Below are positions 10,053 through 19,186 of a stretch of 56,564 nt of DNA, piece after piece (within the stretch, counting starts at the first letter, position 1; the number at the start of each line of letters is the position of its first letter). The position numbers and the translations under genes were made by a program. The notes under the pieces were generated by a model that searched no databases, had not been told where the DNA came from, and saw only the letters and a list, made by a program, of their open reading frames with translations. The DNA is from an uncultured Algibacter sp. (GTDB lineage: Bacteria > Bacteroidota > Bacteroidia > Flavobacteriales > Flavobacteriaceae). The DNA is taken from the NCBI RefSeq assembly GCF_947495675.1, contig NZ_CANLZX010000024.1, forward strand, positions 1 to 56,564, read 5' to 3'.

Positions 10053-12272
10053 ATGCGAATATTAATATGTATACTTTTATTTTTTGTGTTTAATACTCAA
10101 GCACAAAATCAACCTTGGCAAGGAAAATTCGAACCAATTGACAACATGATTGCTCCTCCTAATATATATAGAACTGCAAGTGGTGCACCTGGAAATGCCT
10201 ATTGGCAACAACGAGCAAATTATAAAATTAAAGCTGTTATTAACGAAAAAAACAACACGCTTTCTGGTGAAGAAACTATTACCTATTTTAATAATTCGCC
10301 AGATAATTTAAGCTATTTATGGATTCAGCTAGAACAAAATGTAAATAAAAAAGAAAATGAAGATTTTGGTGCAATTAAAAATAGAATGAGAGATTCTATA
10401 ACCACTAGGCAATTGCAATTTCTTACTAGAGCTATTGATTTTCCTGCAGGCTATACTATAAAATCTGTAAAAGATAATAGCGGAAATAATATTAAAACTA
10501 TGGTAAATAATACCATGATGAAAGTAAAATTAAATTCCGTTTTAAAATCTGGTGAATCTACTACTATTTCTATTGATTGGTCGTACCCTATTACAGACAG
10601 AAGTATGTATTTACTATCTAGAGAAGGTTATGAATATTTTCCTGAAGATGATAATACAGTTTACCTTATTGCACATTGGTTTCCTAGAATGGCAGTATAT
10701 AATGACACAGAAGGTTGGCAAAACCAGCAATTTCAAAAATTAGGAGAATTTGCTCTAGAGTTTGGTGATTATGATGTTGAAATTACTGTACCAGAAGACC
10801 ATATTATTGCTGCTACAGGTGAGCTTCAAAATAGTGAATCTGTATTAACTAAAACACAGCGTAAAAGATTAGGTAAAGCTAGAAAATCATTTGACAAACC
10901 TGTTATGGTTATTACAAAAGAAGAAGCTGAAGCTAATGAAAAACAGAAATCTACAAAACAAAAAACATGGAAGTTTCAAGCTAAAAATGTTAGAGATTTT
11001 GCGTTTGCTTCTTCTAGAAAATTTATGTGGGATGCCCAAGCAGTAAAACTTCCAACTAATACGGTTATGGCCATGTCTTTATATCCTAAAGAGGGTTTGC
11101 CAGTTTGGCAAGAAACTTCTACTGATGCTATTGTTAATGCTTTAGAAGTGTACTCTGAAGCTACTTTTGATTATCCGTACCCTGTTTGCATATCTGTTAA
11201 TACTTCAAATATAGGCATGGAATTTCCAATGATTAGTTTTAACGGAGGAAGACCAATTGATGGAAAAATTAGCGATAGAGCCAAACAAGGAATGATTGGG
11301 ACTATAATACATGAAGTTGGACATAACTGGTTTCCAATGATTGTAAGCTCTGATGAGCGTAAATGGATGTGGATGGACGAAGGTTTAAACACCTTTTTAC
11401 ACCAAAGAACTGTTGCAGAGCGTTATCCTGATTTTAATAGTGTTACTCCAAAAAGTATCGTTCCATTTATGAGTGGTGATAAAAATATTTTACGACCAAT
11501 AATGACAAATTCAGATAACGAACTTATGTCGCAATTTGGAGCTAATTTTTATCTAAAACCTACAGTAGGTTTACAAATGCTTAGAAACTCTATAATTGGA
11601 AAAGAATTATTTGACGAAGCTTTTAAAGAATATGCTAACCGTTGGAAATACAAACACCCTAACCCAGGTGATTTATTTAGAACCTTAGAAGATGCAACAG
11701 CAACAGATTTAGATTGGTTTTACAGAGGTTGGTTTTTTACTACTGATTATGTAGACATGGAATTGAGTAACGTAAAATGGTTTAAGGTTTATGAAGAAGA
11801 CGCTAATATTGAAGATAAAACAAGTAATTTAAAAGTTAAAATTGCTTCTCAAAACAAATCCACAAAAGAAACGGAACAAAAAGATTTTTCAAACGGTCCT
11901 GAAGTTGTTACTATGACTACTACTCCAGATAAAGCGTATGGTCAATTTTTATCTCGAATTGACGAACCACAAATAAGAAAACAATTATCTGGTAAAAATA
12001 TATATGAAGTAACAATTAAAAATAAGGGCGGTTTAGTTATGCCTGTTACTATTGAATGGATATTTGCAGATGGCACTACAGAAATTGATAGGCTGCCTTC
12101 AGACATATGGAGAAGAAATGAATATGAAATTCAAGAAACATTTATTAAAGAAAAAGAAGTTACTCATGTAAATTTAGATCCTAATTTTGAATTTGCAGAT
12201 ACAAATTTGGATAATAATAGTTTTCCTAAAACAGCAGTTACATCAGAATTTGAAAAATTCAAAAAAAATTAA
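10053..12272 (+). CDS. M1 family zinc metallopeptidase, secreted
   Basis: About 739 aa from the ATG at 10053. This start puts the signal peptide MRILICILLFFVFNTQAQ at the very N-terminus; a longer frame from a TTG at 10020 would bury it. The gluzincin motif is H420-E421-V-G-H424 with third ligand E443 in WMDEGLNTF. The exopeptidase-like motif GMEFPMISFNGG precedes it (a variant of GxMEN). It is a predicted periplasmic or exported aminopeptidase that trims peptides. The C-terminal half lacks an obvious type 9 secretion sorting domain. Flanking genes are unrelated, and it is probably transcribed alone. Confidence 0.9.
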   Translation: MRILICILLFFVFNTQAQNQPWQGKFEPIDNMIAPPNIYRTASGAPGNAYWQQRANYKIKAVINEKNNTLSGEETITYFNNSPDNLSYLWIQLEQNVNKKENEDFGAIKNRMRDSITTRQLQFLTRAIDFPAGYTIKSVKDNSGNNIKTMVNNTMMKVKLNSVLKSGESTTISIDWSYPITDRSMYLLSREGYEYFPEDDNTVYLIAHWFPRMAVYNDTEGWQNQQFQKLGEFALEFGDYDVEITVPEDHIIAATGELQNSESVLTKTQRKRLGKARKSFDKPVMVITKEEAEANEKQKSTKQKTWKFQAKNVRDFAFASSRKFMWDAQAVKLPTNTVMAMSLYPKEGLPVWQETSTDAIVNALEVYSEATFDYPYPVCISVNTSNIGMEFPMISFNGGRPIDGKISDRAKQGMIGTIIHEVGHNWFPMIVSSDERKWMWMDEGLNTFLHQRTVAERYPDFNSVTPKSIVPFMSGDKNILRPIMTNSDNELMSQFGANFYLKPTVGLQMLRNSIIGKELFDEAFKEYANRWKYKHPNPGDLFRTLEDATATDLDWFYRGWFFTTDYVDMELSNVKWFKVYEEDANIEDKTSNLKVKIASQNKSTKETEQKDFSNGPEVVTMTTTPDKAYGQFLSRIDEPQIRKQLSGKNIYEVTIKNKGGLVMPVTIEWIFADGTTEIDRLPSDIWRRNEYEIQETFIKEKEVTHVNLDPNFEFADTNLDNNSFPKTAVTSEFEKFKKN

Positions 12273-12418
12273 ATAGATATGTTTATACGTTATTAAATAT
12301 CAATCTATTTATTCATTTTCCCTAAACAAATAAGGCACAAAGCATTAAAGAACTACTGTGCTAACACATGTAATTAAGTATTTGTATTTCACAAATATTT
12401 ATAAATATATTAGGCTAT

Positions 12419-13045
12419 ATGATTTTTAAATTATCCAAATACCTGCTTTCACTCATATTTATTTTAACGCTTGTATATACTACTCAAGGACAAGTTAGTA
12501 AAGAGTCGCATAGTATCTTATTTATAGGTAATAGCTTAACTTATACAAACGATTTACCATTATTAGTTAAAACAAAAGCTAAATATTCAGGCTATAATCT
12601 AGAAACTGAAATGCTTACAGAAGCTAATTATTCAATTTCTGATCATTGGAAAAAAGGAGACGTACAAAAACTTATTAGAAGTAAAAAGTATGATATTGTA
12701 ATTATACAACAAGGTCCTTCTTCACAAACCAATGGAAAAAAAATGCTTGTAGAATATGGTAAACGATATACCCAAATTTGTAAAGAAAATAACGTGTTAT
12801 TAGCCTTTTTTATGGTGTGGCCATCTCTTGATAATTACGATACTTTTAATGATGTAATTAAAAATTACGAATTAGCAGCAAAAGAAAATAATGCCATAAT
12901 TTTACCTGTAGGAAAAGCTTGGAAAACGTATTTTGATAAAACCAAAAAATTCGATTATTACGCACCTGATAATTTTCATCCTTCATTAAAAGGCAGTAAA
13001 GAAGCCGCAAAAGTTATTTATAAAATAATAATCTCACATATATAG
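12419..13045 (+). CDS. Secreted SGNH/GDSL-type hydrolase
   Basis: 208 aa with a signal peptide (to about TQGQ). Block I is FIGNSLTYTNDLP (GNSL replaces GDSL, with the catalytic Ser), a middle block is IIQQGPSSQTNG, and block V is DNFHPSLKGS with the catalytic Asp/His pair. It is a predicted esterase or lipase acting in the periplasm or outside. The substrate is unknown; in Bacteroidota such proteins often de-esterify carbohydrates, but no polysaccharide gene is adjacent. Confidence 0.85.
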   Translation: MIFKLSKYLLSLIFILTLVYTTQGQVSKESHSILFIGNSLTYTNDLPLLVKTKAKYSGYNLETEMLTEANYSISDHWKKGDVQKLIRSKKYDIVIIQQGPSSQTNGKKMLVEYGKRYTQICKENNVLLAFFMVWPSLDNYDTFNDVIKNYELAAKENNAIILPVGKAWKTYFDKTKKFDYYAPDNFHPSLKGSKEAAKVIYKIIISHI

Positions 13046-13139
13046 TAAAAAAATCACACTTTTTTTTACAGAATTAACATATGTATATTATTATTTGTAA
13101 ATAAATACATATATTTACTCAACCAATCAACCTACTGAA

Positions 13140-13523
13140 ATGAAAAATATATTTATCACCGCTTTACTTTTTGCCACGATATCAATTTTTAGTCAAAACA
13201 ATACTTGTTCTAACTTCAAAACAGGTGAATTTAAATTTGCAAACCCAAAATATTCTGAATGGATTGTTATAAGAAATGATTCTGTTCAAGTAGAAATAAG
13301 TAACAAATCGGGAATGGAAATTTTTAGTTCAATTGAATGGACAAATGATTGTAACTTTATATTAACTTGTTATAAAGTTTTAAATGCCGATAAAAAAAAT
13401 ATTATTGGAAAAGTTTTTAATGTGACAATTAATGAAACTTATATTGATAGTTACAAATGTGTAACCAATAGTACTAATTATCAAATGAAAGAATTAGAAC
13501 TTGAAATGATAAAATTAAAATAA
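13140..13523 (+). CDS. Small secreted hypothetical protein
   Basis: 127 aa with a signal peptide (MKNIFITALLFATISIFSQ/N). The mature part is beta-rich with four Cys (NTCSNF, NDCNFILTC, YKCVTN) that could pair in the periplasm. FKTGEFKFANPKYSEWIVIRN resembles short secreted flavobacterial proteins of unknown function. It stands alone, 94 bp after the SGNH hydrolase. Confidence 0.65.
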   Translation: MKNIFITALLFATISIFSQNNTCSNFKTGEFKFANPKYSEWIVIRNDSVQVEISNKSGMEIFSSIEWTNDCNFILTCYKVLNADKKNIIGKVFNVTINETYIDSYKCVTNSTNYQMKELELEMIKLK

Positions 13524-13644
13524 ACTACGAATTCTACTCAATACATTAAAGTATATTAAACTATTAAAAATACGTAGTAATGCGTATTTCACAGTAATAA
13601 ATTAAAGGTTAACTTTACATAACACCCTTTAAAACCAAATAGTT

Positions 13645-13878
13645 ATGATACGTCTTTACCTAAAACCTTCAATTATTAAAAGTCTTAGTTTTAATAAACG
13701 CCTTAAAACTTTAGATGTGCAGTTTAAAAAACATATTAAAACTACAGATTGCTTAAATATTCCTTTATCTGTTTTACAGGAATATGTTGAGACAATAAGA
13801 AGTGAAGAAGGTATAGAAAATGATGATTCTTTACAATCAAATTTAAAAGTAGTTTATTCTAATTTTAAAGCTTCTTAA
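13645..13878 (+). CDS. Small hypothetical protein
   Basis: 77 aa, basic N-terminus (MIRLYLKPSIIKSLSFNKRLK) and an acidic segment (SEEGIENDDS) near the end. No signal peptide or TM helix is present. It converges on murA with a 4-bp gap between stop codons. The function is not recognised; the open frame and codon use look like its neighbours, so I take it as a real gene with moderate confidence. Confidence 0.5.
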   Translation: MIRLYLKPSIIKSLSFNKRLKTLDVQFKKHIKTTDCLNIPLSVLQEYVETIRSEEGIENDDSLQSNLKVVYSNFKAS

Positions 13879-13882
13879 AAAA

Positions 13883-15190
13883 TTATAAACGTTCTATTTT
13901 TGCTCCAATTGCACGTAAGCGTTCGTCTATGTTTTCGTAGCCACGGTCAATTTGTTCTATATTCTGTATTGTAGAGGTTCCTTTAGCAGAAAGTGCTGCA
14001 ATTAATAATGAAACACCGGCACGAATATCAGGAGAAGTCATTGTGGTAGCTTTAAGCGTAGATTTATAATCATGACCTATAACTGTAGCACGATGCGGAT
14101 CGCAAAGTATAATTTTTGCTCCCATATCAATTAATTTATCAACAAAGAACAAACGGCTTTCAAACATTTTTTGGTGTATTAACACACTACCTCTAGCTTG
14201 TGTAGCAACAACCAAAATAATACTCAATAAATCTGGCGTAAATCCAGGCCAAGGAGCATCAGAAATTGTTAATATAGAACCATCAATAAAATTTTGTATT
14301 TCGTAACCATCAGTATGTGCAGGTATATGTATATCATCTCCCTGTCTTTCAACAGTAATACCAAGTTTTCTAAACGTTTCAGGAATCAACCCTAAATCAT
14401 TCCAAGACACATTAGTAATTGTTAATTCACTCTTAGTCATAGCGGCAAGACCAATCCAACTTCCTATTTCAATCATATCAGGAAGCATTCTATGCTCGGT
14501 TCCACCTAAACTATCAACACCATCAATAATTAGCATATTAGAACCAACACCACTAATTTTGGCGCCCATTCTATTAAGCATTTTACATAGTTGTTGCAAA
14601 TAAGGTTCGCAAGCAGCATTATAAATAGTGGTTTGTCCTTCGGCTAAAACGGCAGCCATTACAATATTTGCAGTACCAGTTACAGAAGCTTCTTCAAGCA
14701 ACATATAAGTTCCTTTTAGCTTATCAGCTTCAACACCATAAAACTGGTCTTCTTTACTGTATCTAAATTTTGCACCTAATTTAATAAGCCCTTCAAAATG
14801 GGTATCTAAACGTCTTCGTCCAATTTTATCGCCACCAGGTTTAGGTATATAACCTTTACCAAAACGTGCTAATAAAGGACCTACAATCATTATTGACCCA
14901 CGTAAACCACGTCCATCAATCTTAAATTGGTCAGACTCTAAATATTTTAAGTTAACATCATCAGCTTGAAAAGTATAACTGCCTTTAGACAGTTTTTCTA
15001 CTTTAACACCTAACTTTTTTAATAAATTTATAAGTTTATTTACATCAACAATATCTGGTATATTGTTAATGGTTACCAGTTCTGGAGTTAGTAAAACAGC
15101 ACATAAAATTTGTAATGCTTCGTTTTTGGCACCTTGAGGTTGTATTTTACCTTTTAATTGGTGACCACCTTCAATTTTAAATGTTCCCAT
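13883..15190 (-). CDS. murA: UDP-N-acetylglucosamine 1-carboxyvinyltransferase
   Basis: 435 aa from the ATG at 15190 (MGTFKIEGGHQLKGKI), 7 bp after the DUF4290 stop; the open frame runs further upstream but overlaps that gene. MurA makes enolpyruvyl-UDP-GlcNAc from PEP, the first committed step of peptidoglycan synthesis in the cytoplasm. The substrate motif QGAKNEALQ and the C-terminal IEQIDRGYENIDERL are present. In the active-site loop PKPGGDKIGRRRLDTH, Asp121 stands where E. coli MurA has Cys115, the residue alkylated by fosfomycin, so intrinsic fosfomycin tolerance at target level is predicted. It is probably co-transcribed with DUF4290. Confidence 0.95.
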   Translation of the reverse strand: MGTFKIEGGHQLKGKIQPQGAKNEALQILCAVLLTPELVTINNIPDIVDVNKLINLLKKLGVKVEKLSKGSYTFQADDVNLKYLESDQFKIDGRGLRGSIMIVGPLLARFGKGYIPKPGGDKIGRRRLDTHFEGLIKLGAKFRYSKEDQFYGVEADKLKGTYMLLEEASVTGTANIVMAAVLAEGQTTIYNAACEPYLQQLCKMLNRMGAKISGVGSNMLIIDGVDSLGGTEHRMLPDMIEIGSWIGLAAMTKSELTITNVSWNDLGLIPETFRKLGITVERQGDDIHIPAHTDGYEIQNFIDGSILTISDAPWPGFTPDLLSIILVVATQARGSVLIHQKMFESRLFFVDKLIDMGAKIILCDPHRATVIGHDYKSTLKATTMTSPDIRAGVSLLIAALSAKGTSTIQNIEQIDRGYENIDERLRAIGAKIERL

Positions 15191-15197
15191 GCTTTGA

Positions 15198-15842
15198 TTA
15201 GTAGCGTTTTCTTTGGCGATTACTAGAATTCTTTTTGTGATGCTTTTTGTTAGAGCTAGAGTATTTCCCTTTAGTGCGTAATAAACTTGTAGAATCTGAT
15301 AAATCTTCATCAGAATCTTTTAAATTTATTTTACCATTAGATAGCTCAAATAAATGATCATAAATAACAGCATCTTCAACTGTATCTTTATTCCAATTTA
15401 AAAAACACTTTTTCATGTGGTTTGCTATGGTATAGGTTAAAGCCTCTTTAAGCTCTCCTTCTTCCCATGTGTTAGCAACATCAATCATCGTTTTAATATT
15501 GTTTCCGTAAAAACGATATTTCGGGAAATTTTGTGGGTATTCTAATGGTTCTGGGCGCTCTTCGTATATTTCTTTAGTAGGAATTTCATAAGGCGAGTCT
15601 ACATCTAATTCAAAATTAGACATAATAAATAATTGATCCCAAAGCTTATGCTGAAAATCTGGCACGTCTCTTAAGTGCGGTTGCATATTACCCATTACGG
15701 CAATAATAGCTTTAGCTACCTTATTACGTTCTTCTTTTGTTTCAAGTGTTTTAGCATGATTAATCATTTTTTGCATATGGCGACCATATTCAGGAATGAT
15801 AAGATGTTCACGCTCAGTATTGTATTCTAAATTATCTATCAA
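15198..15842 (-). CDS. DUF4290 family protein
   Basis: 214 aa. The family N-terminus is visible as NLEYNTEREHLIIPEYGRHM. The first 180 residues look helical, and the tail is Lys/Ser/Asn-rich and likely disordered (KYSSSNKKHHKKNSSNRQR). DUF4290 occurs in Bacteroidota and sits directly before murA, as here (7-bp gap), hinting at a cell-envelope role that remains unproven. The start is a TTG codon at 15842; no in-frame ATG restores the conserved N-terminus. Confidence 0.82.
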   Translation of the reverse strand: MIDNLEYNTEREHLIIPEYGRHMQKMINHAKTLETKEERNKVAKAIIAVMGNMQPHLRDVPDFQHKLWDQLFIMSNFELDVDSPYEIPTKEIYEERPEPLEYPQNFPKYRFYGNNIKTMIDVANTWEEGELKEALTYTIANHMKKCFLNWNKDTVEDAVIYDHLFELSNGKINLKDSDEDLSDSTSLLRTKGKYSSSNKKHHKKNSSNRQRKRY

Positions 15843-15911
15843 AATAAATGTGTGTAGAGATTAAGGTTTTTGCAAGTAGTTTTCTATGCATGCGCAAAAT
15901 ACGAAAAAAAA

Positions 15912-16205
15912 CTAAAGACTAATCACACCCTCAATCTTTTCTGCAACTTCTTTGTATTTATTAATCACAGCATCAGGGTTTTTCATTCTAACATTAATAG
16001 AAACACTAGTGTATTTACCATTTTTAGATTCCTTAGTTTCTATAACAGCCCCTAAATGATTAAAAATAGATTCTATATTTAAAATCTTTTCTTTATCAGT
16101 TAAAACAATAAATTTATATAGATATTCTGTAGGCCAAAGCGCCGTATCTTGTAACTGCCCTTTTAGTTTTTTATAAAATTCTTCTGAATTTGGAGGTGTG
16201 CTCAT
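15912..16205 (-). CDS. DUF493 family protein
   Basis: 97 aa from the ATG at 16205 (MSTPPNSEEFYKKLKGQ). It has the compact alpha/beta ferredoxin-like pattern of the YbeD/DUF493 family, with LWPTEYLYKFIV and the C-terminal KYTSVSINVRMKNPDAVINKY. Family members are small cytoplasmic, possibly ligand-binding regulators. It is read divergently from the kinase-recQ pair, with a repeat element in between. Confidence 0.8.
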   Translation of the reverse strand: MSTPPNSEEFYKKLKGQLQDTALWPTEYLYKFIVLTDKEKILNIESIFNHLGAVIETKESKNGKYTSVSINVRMKNPDAVINKYKEVAEKIEGVISL

Positions 16206-16272
16206 AAATAAAATATTGAGTACAAATATACGGCACCAAAACACATTTTAAAATTTAAATTAATTATTATTT

Positions 16273-16364
16273 GGGCGCTACCCAAAAAAGGGTCGGGCTT
16301 TACGCTACAAGTCCTCGCTCCCAAAAAAGGTCGCTGTGGGCTATCCGCTGCAATCCCTAGCGCA
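16273..16364 (+). repeat. Repeat element A (~92 bp), inverted relative to element B
   Basis: Runs from GGGCGCTACCCA to CCCTAGCGCAA and matches the reverse complement of 19076-19164 along most of its length. Shared blocks include AGGGTCGGGCT, TACAAGTCCTCGC and CTGTGGGCTAT. It is GC-richer than its surroundings. Similar intergenic REP-like sequences are scattered in Bacteroidota genomes (recollection, not checked). It lies between DUF493 and the kinase. Confidence 0.75.
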
Positions 16365-16474
16365 ACCATCAACCATTAAAAACTTAACCAAAAAATACTT
16401 CCTATTTGCAATAGTTACGCTTCTGTTTTTTTTTCATCATTAAAATTCCGATTTTTACAGCAAATAAAACAGCA

Positions 16475-17014
16475 TTGATCACAAAAAAAATAGTAATAAC
16501 AGGAGGTCCAGGAACAGGAAAATCTACTTTAGTAAATGAACTAATAAAAAGAGGACAAGTATGCCTTGAAGAAATTTCTCGTCAAGTTACCTTAGATGCA
16601 AAAAAAAATGGTATCGATCAACTATTTTTAACCAATCCCCTATTATTTAGCGAATTGCTTTTAAAAGGAAGGCAGCAACAATTTATTGAAGCAGATAAAT
16701 TACAAAAAGAAACCGTTTTTTTTGACAGAGGTGTTCATGATGTTTTAGCTTACATGGATTTTATTGGCGATACTTACCCAGATAATTTTATTGAAACCTG
16801 TAAAAACGCAACTTACAATTATGTATTTATTTTAAAACCTTGGGAAGCCATATATACTAGTGATAACGAGCGATACGAAACTTTCGATCAAGCAAAAAAA
16901 ATACATCTCCACCTAGTCGAAACCTACAAATCATATAATTATAAATTAATAGATGTGCCTTTTGGTACTGTTAAAGAACGTACAGATTTCATATTAAAAA
17001 GCATTGATATGTAA
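16475..17014 (+). CDS. AAA-type ATPase/kinase (AAA_28, NadR/Ttd14-like)
   Basis: 179 aa. Walker A is ITGGPGTGKSTLVNEL, followed by FFDRGVHDVLAYMDF with the DRG motif of this P-loop kinase-like group. A regular ATG is absent: the frame begins with TTG at 16475 directly before the core strand ITKKIVITGG, so a TTG start is likely. It ends 2 bp before recQ. The function is probably phosphorylation of a small molecule; the substrate is unknown. Together with recQ it is bracketed by the two inverted repeat elements. Confidence 0.8.
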   Translation: MITKKIVITGGPGTGKSTLVNELIKRGQVCLEEISRQVTLDAKKNGIDQLFLTNPLLFSELLLKGRQQQFIEADKLQKETVFFDRGVHDVLAYMDFIGDTYPDNFIETCKNATYNYVFILKPWEAIYTSDNERYETFDQAKKIHLHLVETYKSYNYKLIDVPFGTVKERTDFILKSIDM

Positions 17015-17016
17015 TC

Positions 17017-18921
17017 ATGGAACATCCCATTAACATATTAGAACGCTATTGGAAATATACAAGCTTTAGGCCCCAACAAGAAGCAATAATCAATTCGGTA
17101 ATAAATGGTGAGGACACTTTTGTATTGCTCCCTACAGGTGGTGGCAAATCTTTATGCTTCCAAATACCAGCATTAGCTAAAAAAGGCATTTGTATTGTTG
17201 TGTCGCCTTTAATAGCACTTATGAAAGATCAAGTGCTTGCTTTAAACAATAAAGGCATAAAAGCCATGGCCATTACAAGTGGCATTAGCTATAGTCAATT
17301 AGACACCCTACTTGACAATTGTATATACGGCAATTATAAATTTTTATATCTCTCGCCAGAACGTTTACAGCAAGAGTTAGTACAAGACCGCATAAGGCAA
17401 ATGCATGTCAATTTAATAGCTGTAGATGAGGCCCATTGTATATCGCAATGGGGAAGCGATTTTAGGCCCGCTTACAAAAACATAACCCTATTACGCCAAT
17501 TGCAGCCAAGTGTAAACGTGGTAGCATTAACAGCTTCTGCAAAACCAGAAGTGGTTAAAGATATTGTGGCCGAATTAGATTTTATAGACCCTAAAATATT
17601 TAAACAATCATTTTACAGACCTAATTTAGCATATATGGTTTTTCATGAAAATGATAAATATTATAGGCTAGAAACCATATTAAAAAAACATCCAGCGTCT
17701 TCAATAATCTATGTGCGAAACAGAAAACTAACACTTGAAATAAGTGGATTTTTAAACTCAAAAAAAATTACTGCGACGCATTATCATGGCGGACTTTCAA
17801 ATATTGATAAAGATGCAAACATGACAGCTTGGTTAAACAACCAAAAACAAGTTATGGTAGCAACCAATGCCTTTGGGATGGGTATTGATAAGCCAGATGT
17901 AAAAACCGTTATTCACTTAAACTTACCAGAAAGTATAGAAAGTTACTTTCAAGAAGCTGGTCGTGTAGGTAGAAATGGCGAAAAAGCGTTTGCTGTTATT
18001 CTTAAAAACGATAGTGATATAACATTGGTTAAAAACCAATTTTTAAGCGTTTTACCCACAGTAAGTTTAGTTAAGCAAGTATATAGAAAGCTTTGCAATT
18101 ATTTTCAAATATCATATGGAGAAGGTGCCTACCTAACTTTCGATTTTGATTTTAATACCTTTTGTAAAACTTATAAATTTAGTTCTATTACATGTTACAA
18201 TGCCCTTTTAATATTAGACAGAAATAGCATAATAACGCTATCTAAACAGTTTAAAAACAAAGTATCTGTACAATTTATAATTTCAAATAAATCATTATTT
18301 AATTATTTAAACACACACCAAGACATTGCCATTATTGTTAAATCCATTTTACGATTATATGGCGGGGTTTTTGATCATGTTACAAAAATAGATTTATCTA
18401 AAATTGCTGAAAAAGCTTCGGTATCAGAAGGCAGATTAACACATATACTAAAAGGCTTAGAACAAGATGAAATTATATCATTAAATCTTGCAAAAACAGA
18501 TGCGCAAGTAACATTTATTGAGCCTAGAGAAGACGATAAAACCATAAACAGAATTGCAAGAACCATAGAGCAGCAAAACAAATTAAAACAACAACAAGTA
18601 AAATCTATACTGGATTATATAGAGAATGATACTGTTTGTAAAAGCATACAACTCCTATCCTATTTTGGAGAAAAAGATTCGGAAAAATGTGGCATTTGTT
18701 CGGTTTGTATTCGATCAAAAAAAGGAAATAAACCAGAAGATATAAATACATTAAAAAAACGTATTATTGAGTTATTAGAAAATGGAGAACAATCATCGAG
18801 AGTTATGCTCGAAAAATTAAATTGTGAGCCTGAAGTATTTAAAAAGGTTTTAAAATTATTATTAGAACATCAAATTATTGGCATTACGCCAACAAACACA
18901 TATAAATTAAGTCATTTATAG
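17017..18921 (+). CDS. recQ: RecQ family ATP-dependent DNA helicase
   Basis: 634 aa. Walker A PTGGGKS (40-46), motif II DEAH (137-140) followed by CISQWGSDFRP, motif III ALTASA, and motif VI FQEAGRVGRNG are all present. A zinc-binding cysteine set (VCKSIQLLSYFG...KCGICSVC) lies near residue 550, followed by a winged-helix-like end. No HRDC domain is visible, so this is the short RecQ form common in Bacteroidota. It unwinds 3'-5' during recombination and fork repair. It is coupled to the preceding kinase gene (2-bp gap). Confidence 0.93.
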   Translation: MEHPINILERYWKYTSFRPQQEAIINSVINGEDTFVLLPTGGGKSLCFQIPALAKKGICIVVSPLIALMKDQVLALNNKGIKAMAITSGISYSQLDTLLDNCIYGNYKFLYLSPERLQQELVQDRIRQMHVNLIAVDEAHCISQWGSDFRPAYKNITLLRQLQPSVNVVALTASAKPEVVKDIVAELDFIDPKIFKQSFYRPNLAYMVFHENDKYYRLETILKKHPASSIIYVRNRKLTLEISGFLNSKKITATHYHGGLSNIDKDANMTAWLNNQKQVMVATNAFGMGIDKPDVKTVIHLNLPESIESYFQEAGRVGRNGEKAFAVILKNDSDITLVKNQFLSVLPTVSLVKQVYRKLCNYFQISYGEGAYLTFDFDFNTFCKTYKFSSITCYNALLILDRNSIITLSKQFKNKVSVQFIISNKSLFNYLNTHQDIAIIVKSILRLYGGVFDHVTKIDLSKIAEKASVSEGRLTHILKGLEQDEIISLNLAKTDAQVTFIEPREDDKTINRIARTIEQQNKLKQQQVKSILDYIENDTVCKSIQLLSYFGEKDSEKCGICSVCIRSKKGNKPEDINTLKKRIIELLENGEQSSRVMLEKLNCEPEVFKKVLKLLLEHQIIGITPTNTYKLSHL

Positions 18922-18984
18922 TTAGAAATATAATTAAGTTAGCCTGTTATTTAGAATTAGGCACGAAGAGGAATTTATTTATTA

Positions 18985-19026
18985 CAAGATTTCTCGTTGC
19001 TCGTTCCGTGTTTAGTCGAAATGACA
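18985..19026 (+). repeat. Possible dispersed intergenic repeat
   Basis: The segment with AGATTTCTCGTTGCTCGTTC followed by TAGTCGAAATGACA resembles short repeats I associate with flavobacterial intergenic DNA (TTTCTCG...CGAAATGA). There is only one copy in the window, so it is unproven. Confidence 0.3.
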
Positions 19027-19075
19027 ACAGACACTTAAAAAAATATTGAACTAAAACTGGCCATAGTAAACAGAT

Positions 19076-19164
19076 GCGTTAGGGATAGTAGTGAATAGCC
19101 CACAGCCCGACTTTGGAGGTGCGAGGACTTGTAACGAATAGCCCGACCCTTTATGGGTAACGCC
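19076..19164 (-). repeat. Repeat element B, inverted copy of element A
   Basis: Read on the minus strand it runs GGCGTTACCCATAAAGGGTC ... CTATCCCTAACGCA, matching element A at 16273-16364 with about three quarters identity by eye. It ends 22 bp before the fmt start, so it overlaps the likely fmt leader. Confidence 0.75.
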
Positions 19165-19186
19165 AAAATATAAAAGAAAAAAAGAG

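Noticed and set aside
13883..15310. Longer 475-aa form of MurA
   Set aside because: The extra 40 residues overlap the DUF4290 coding region and resemble no MurA N-terminus; the ATG at 15190 fits the family.
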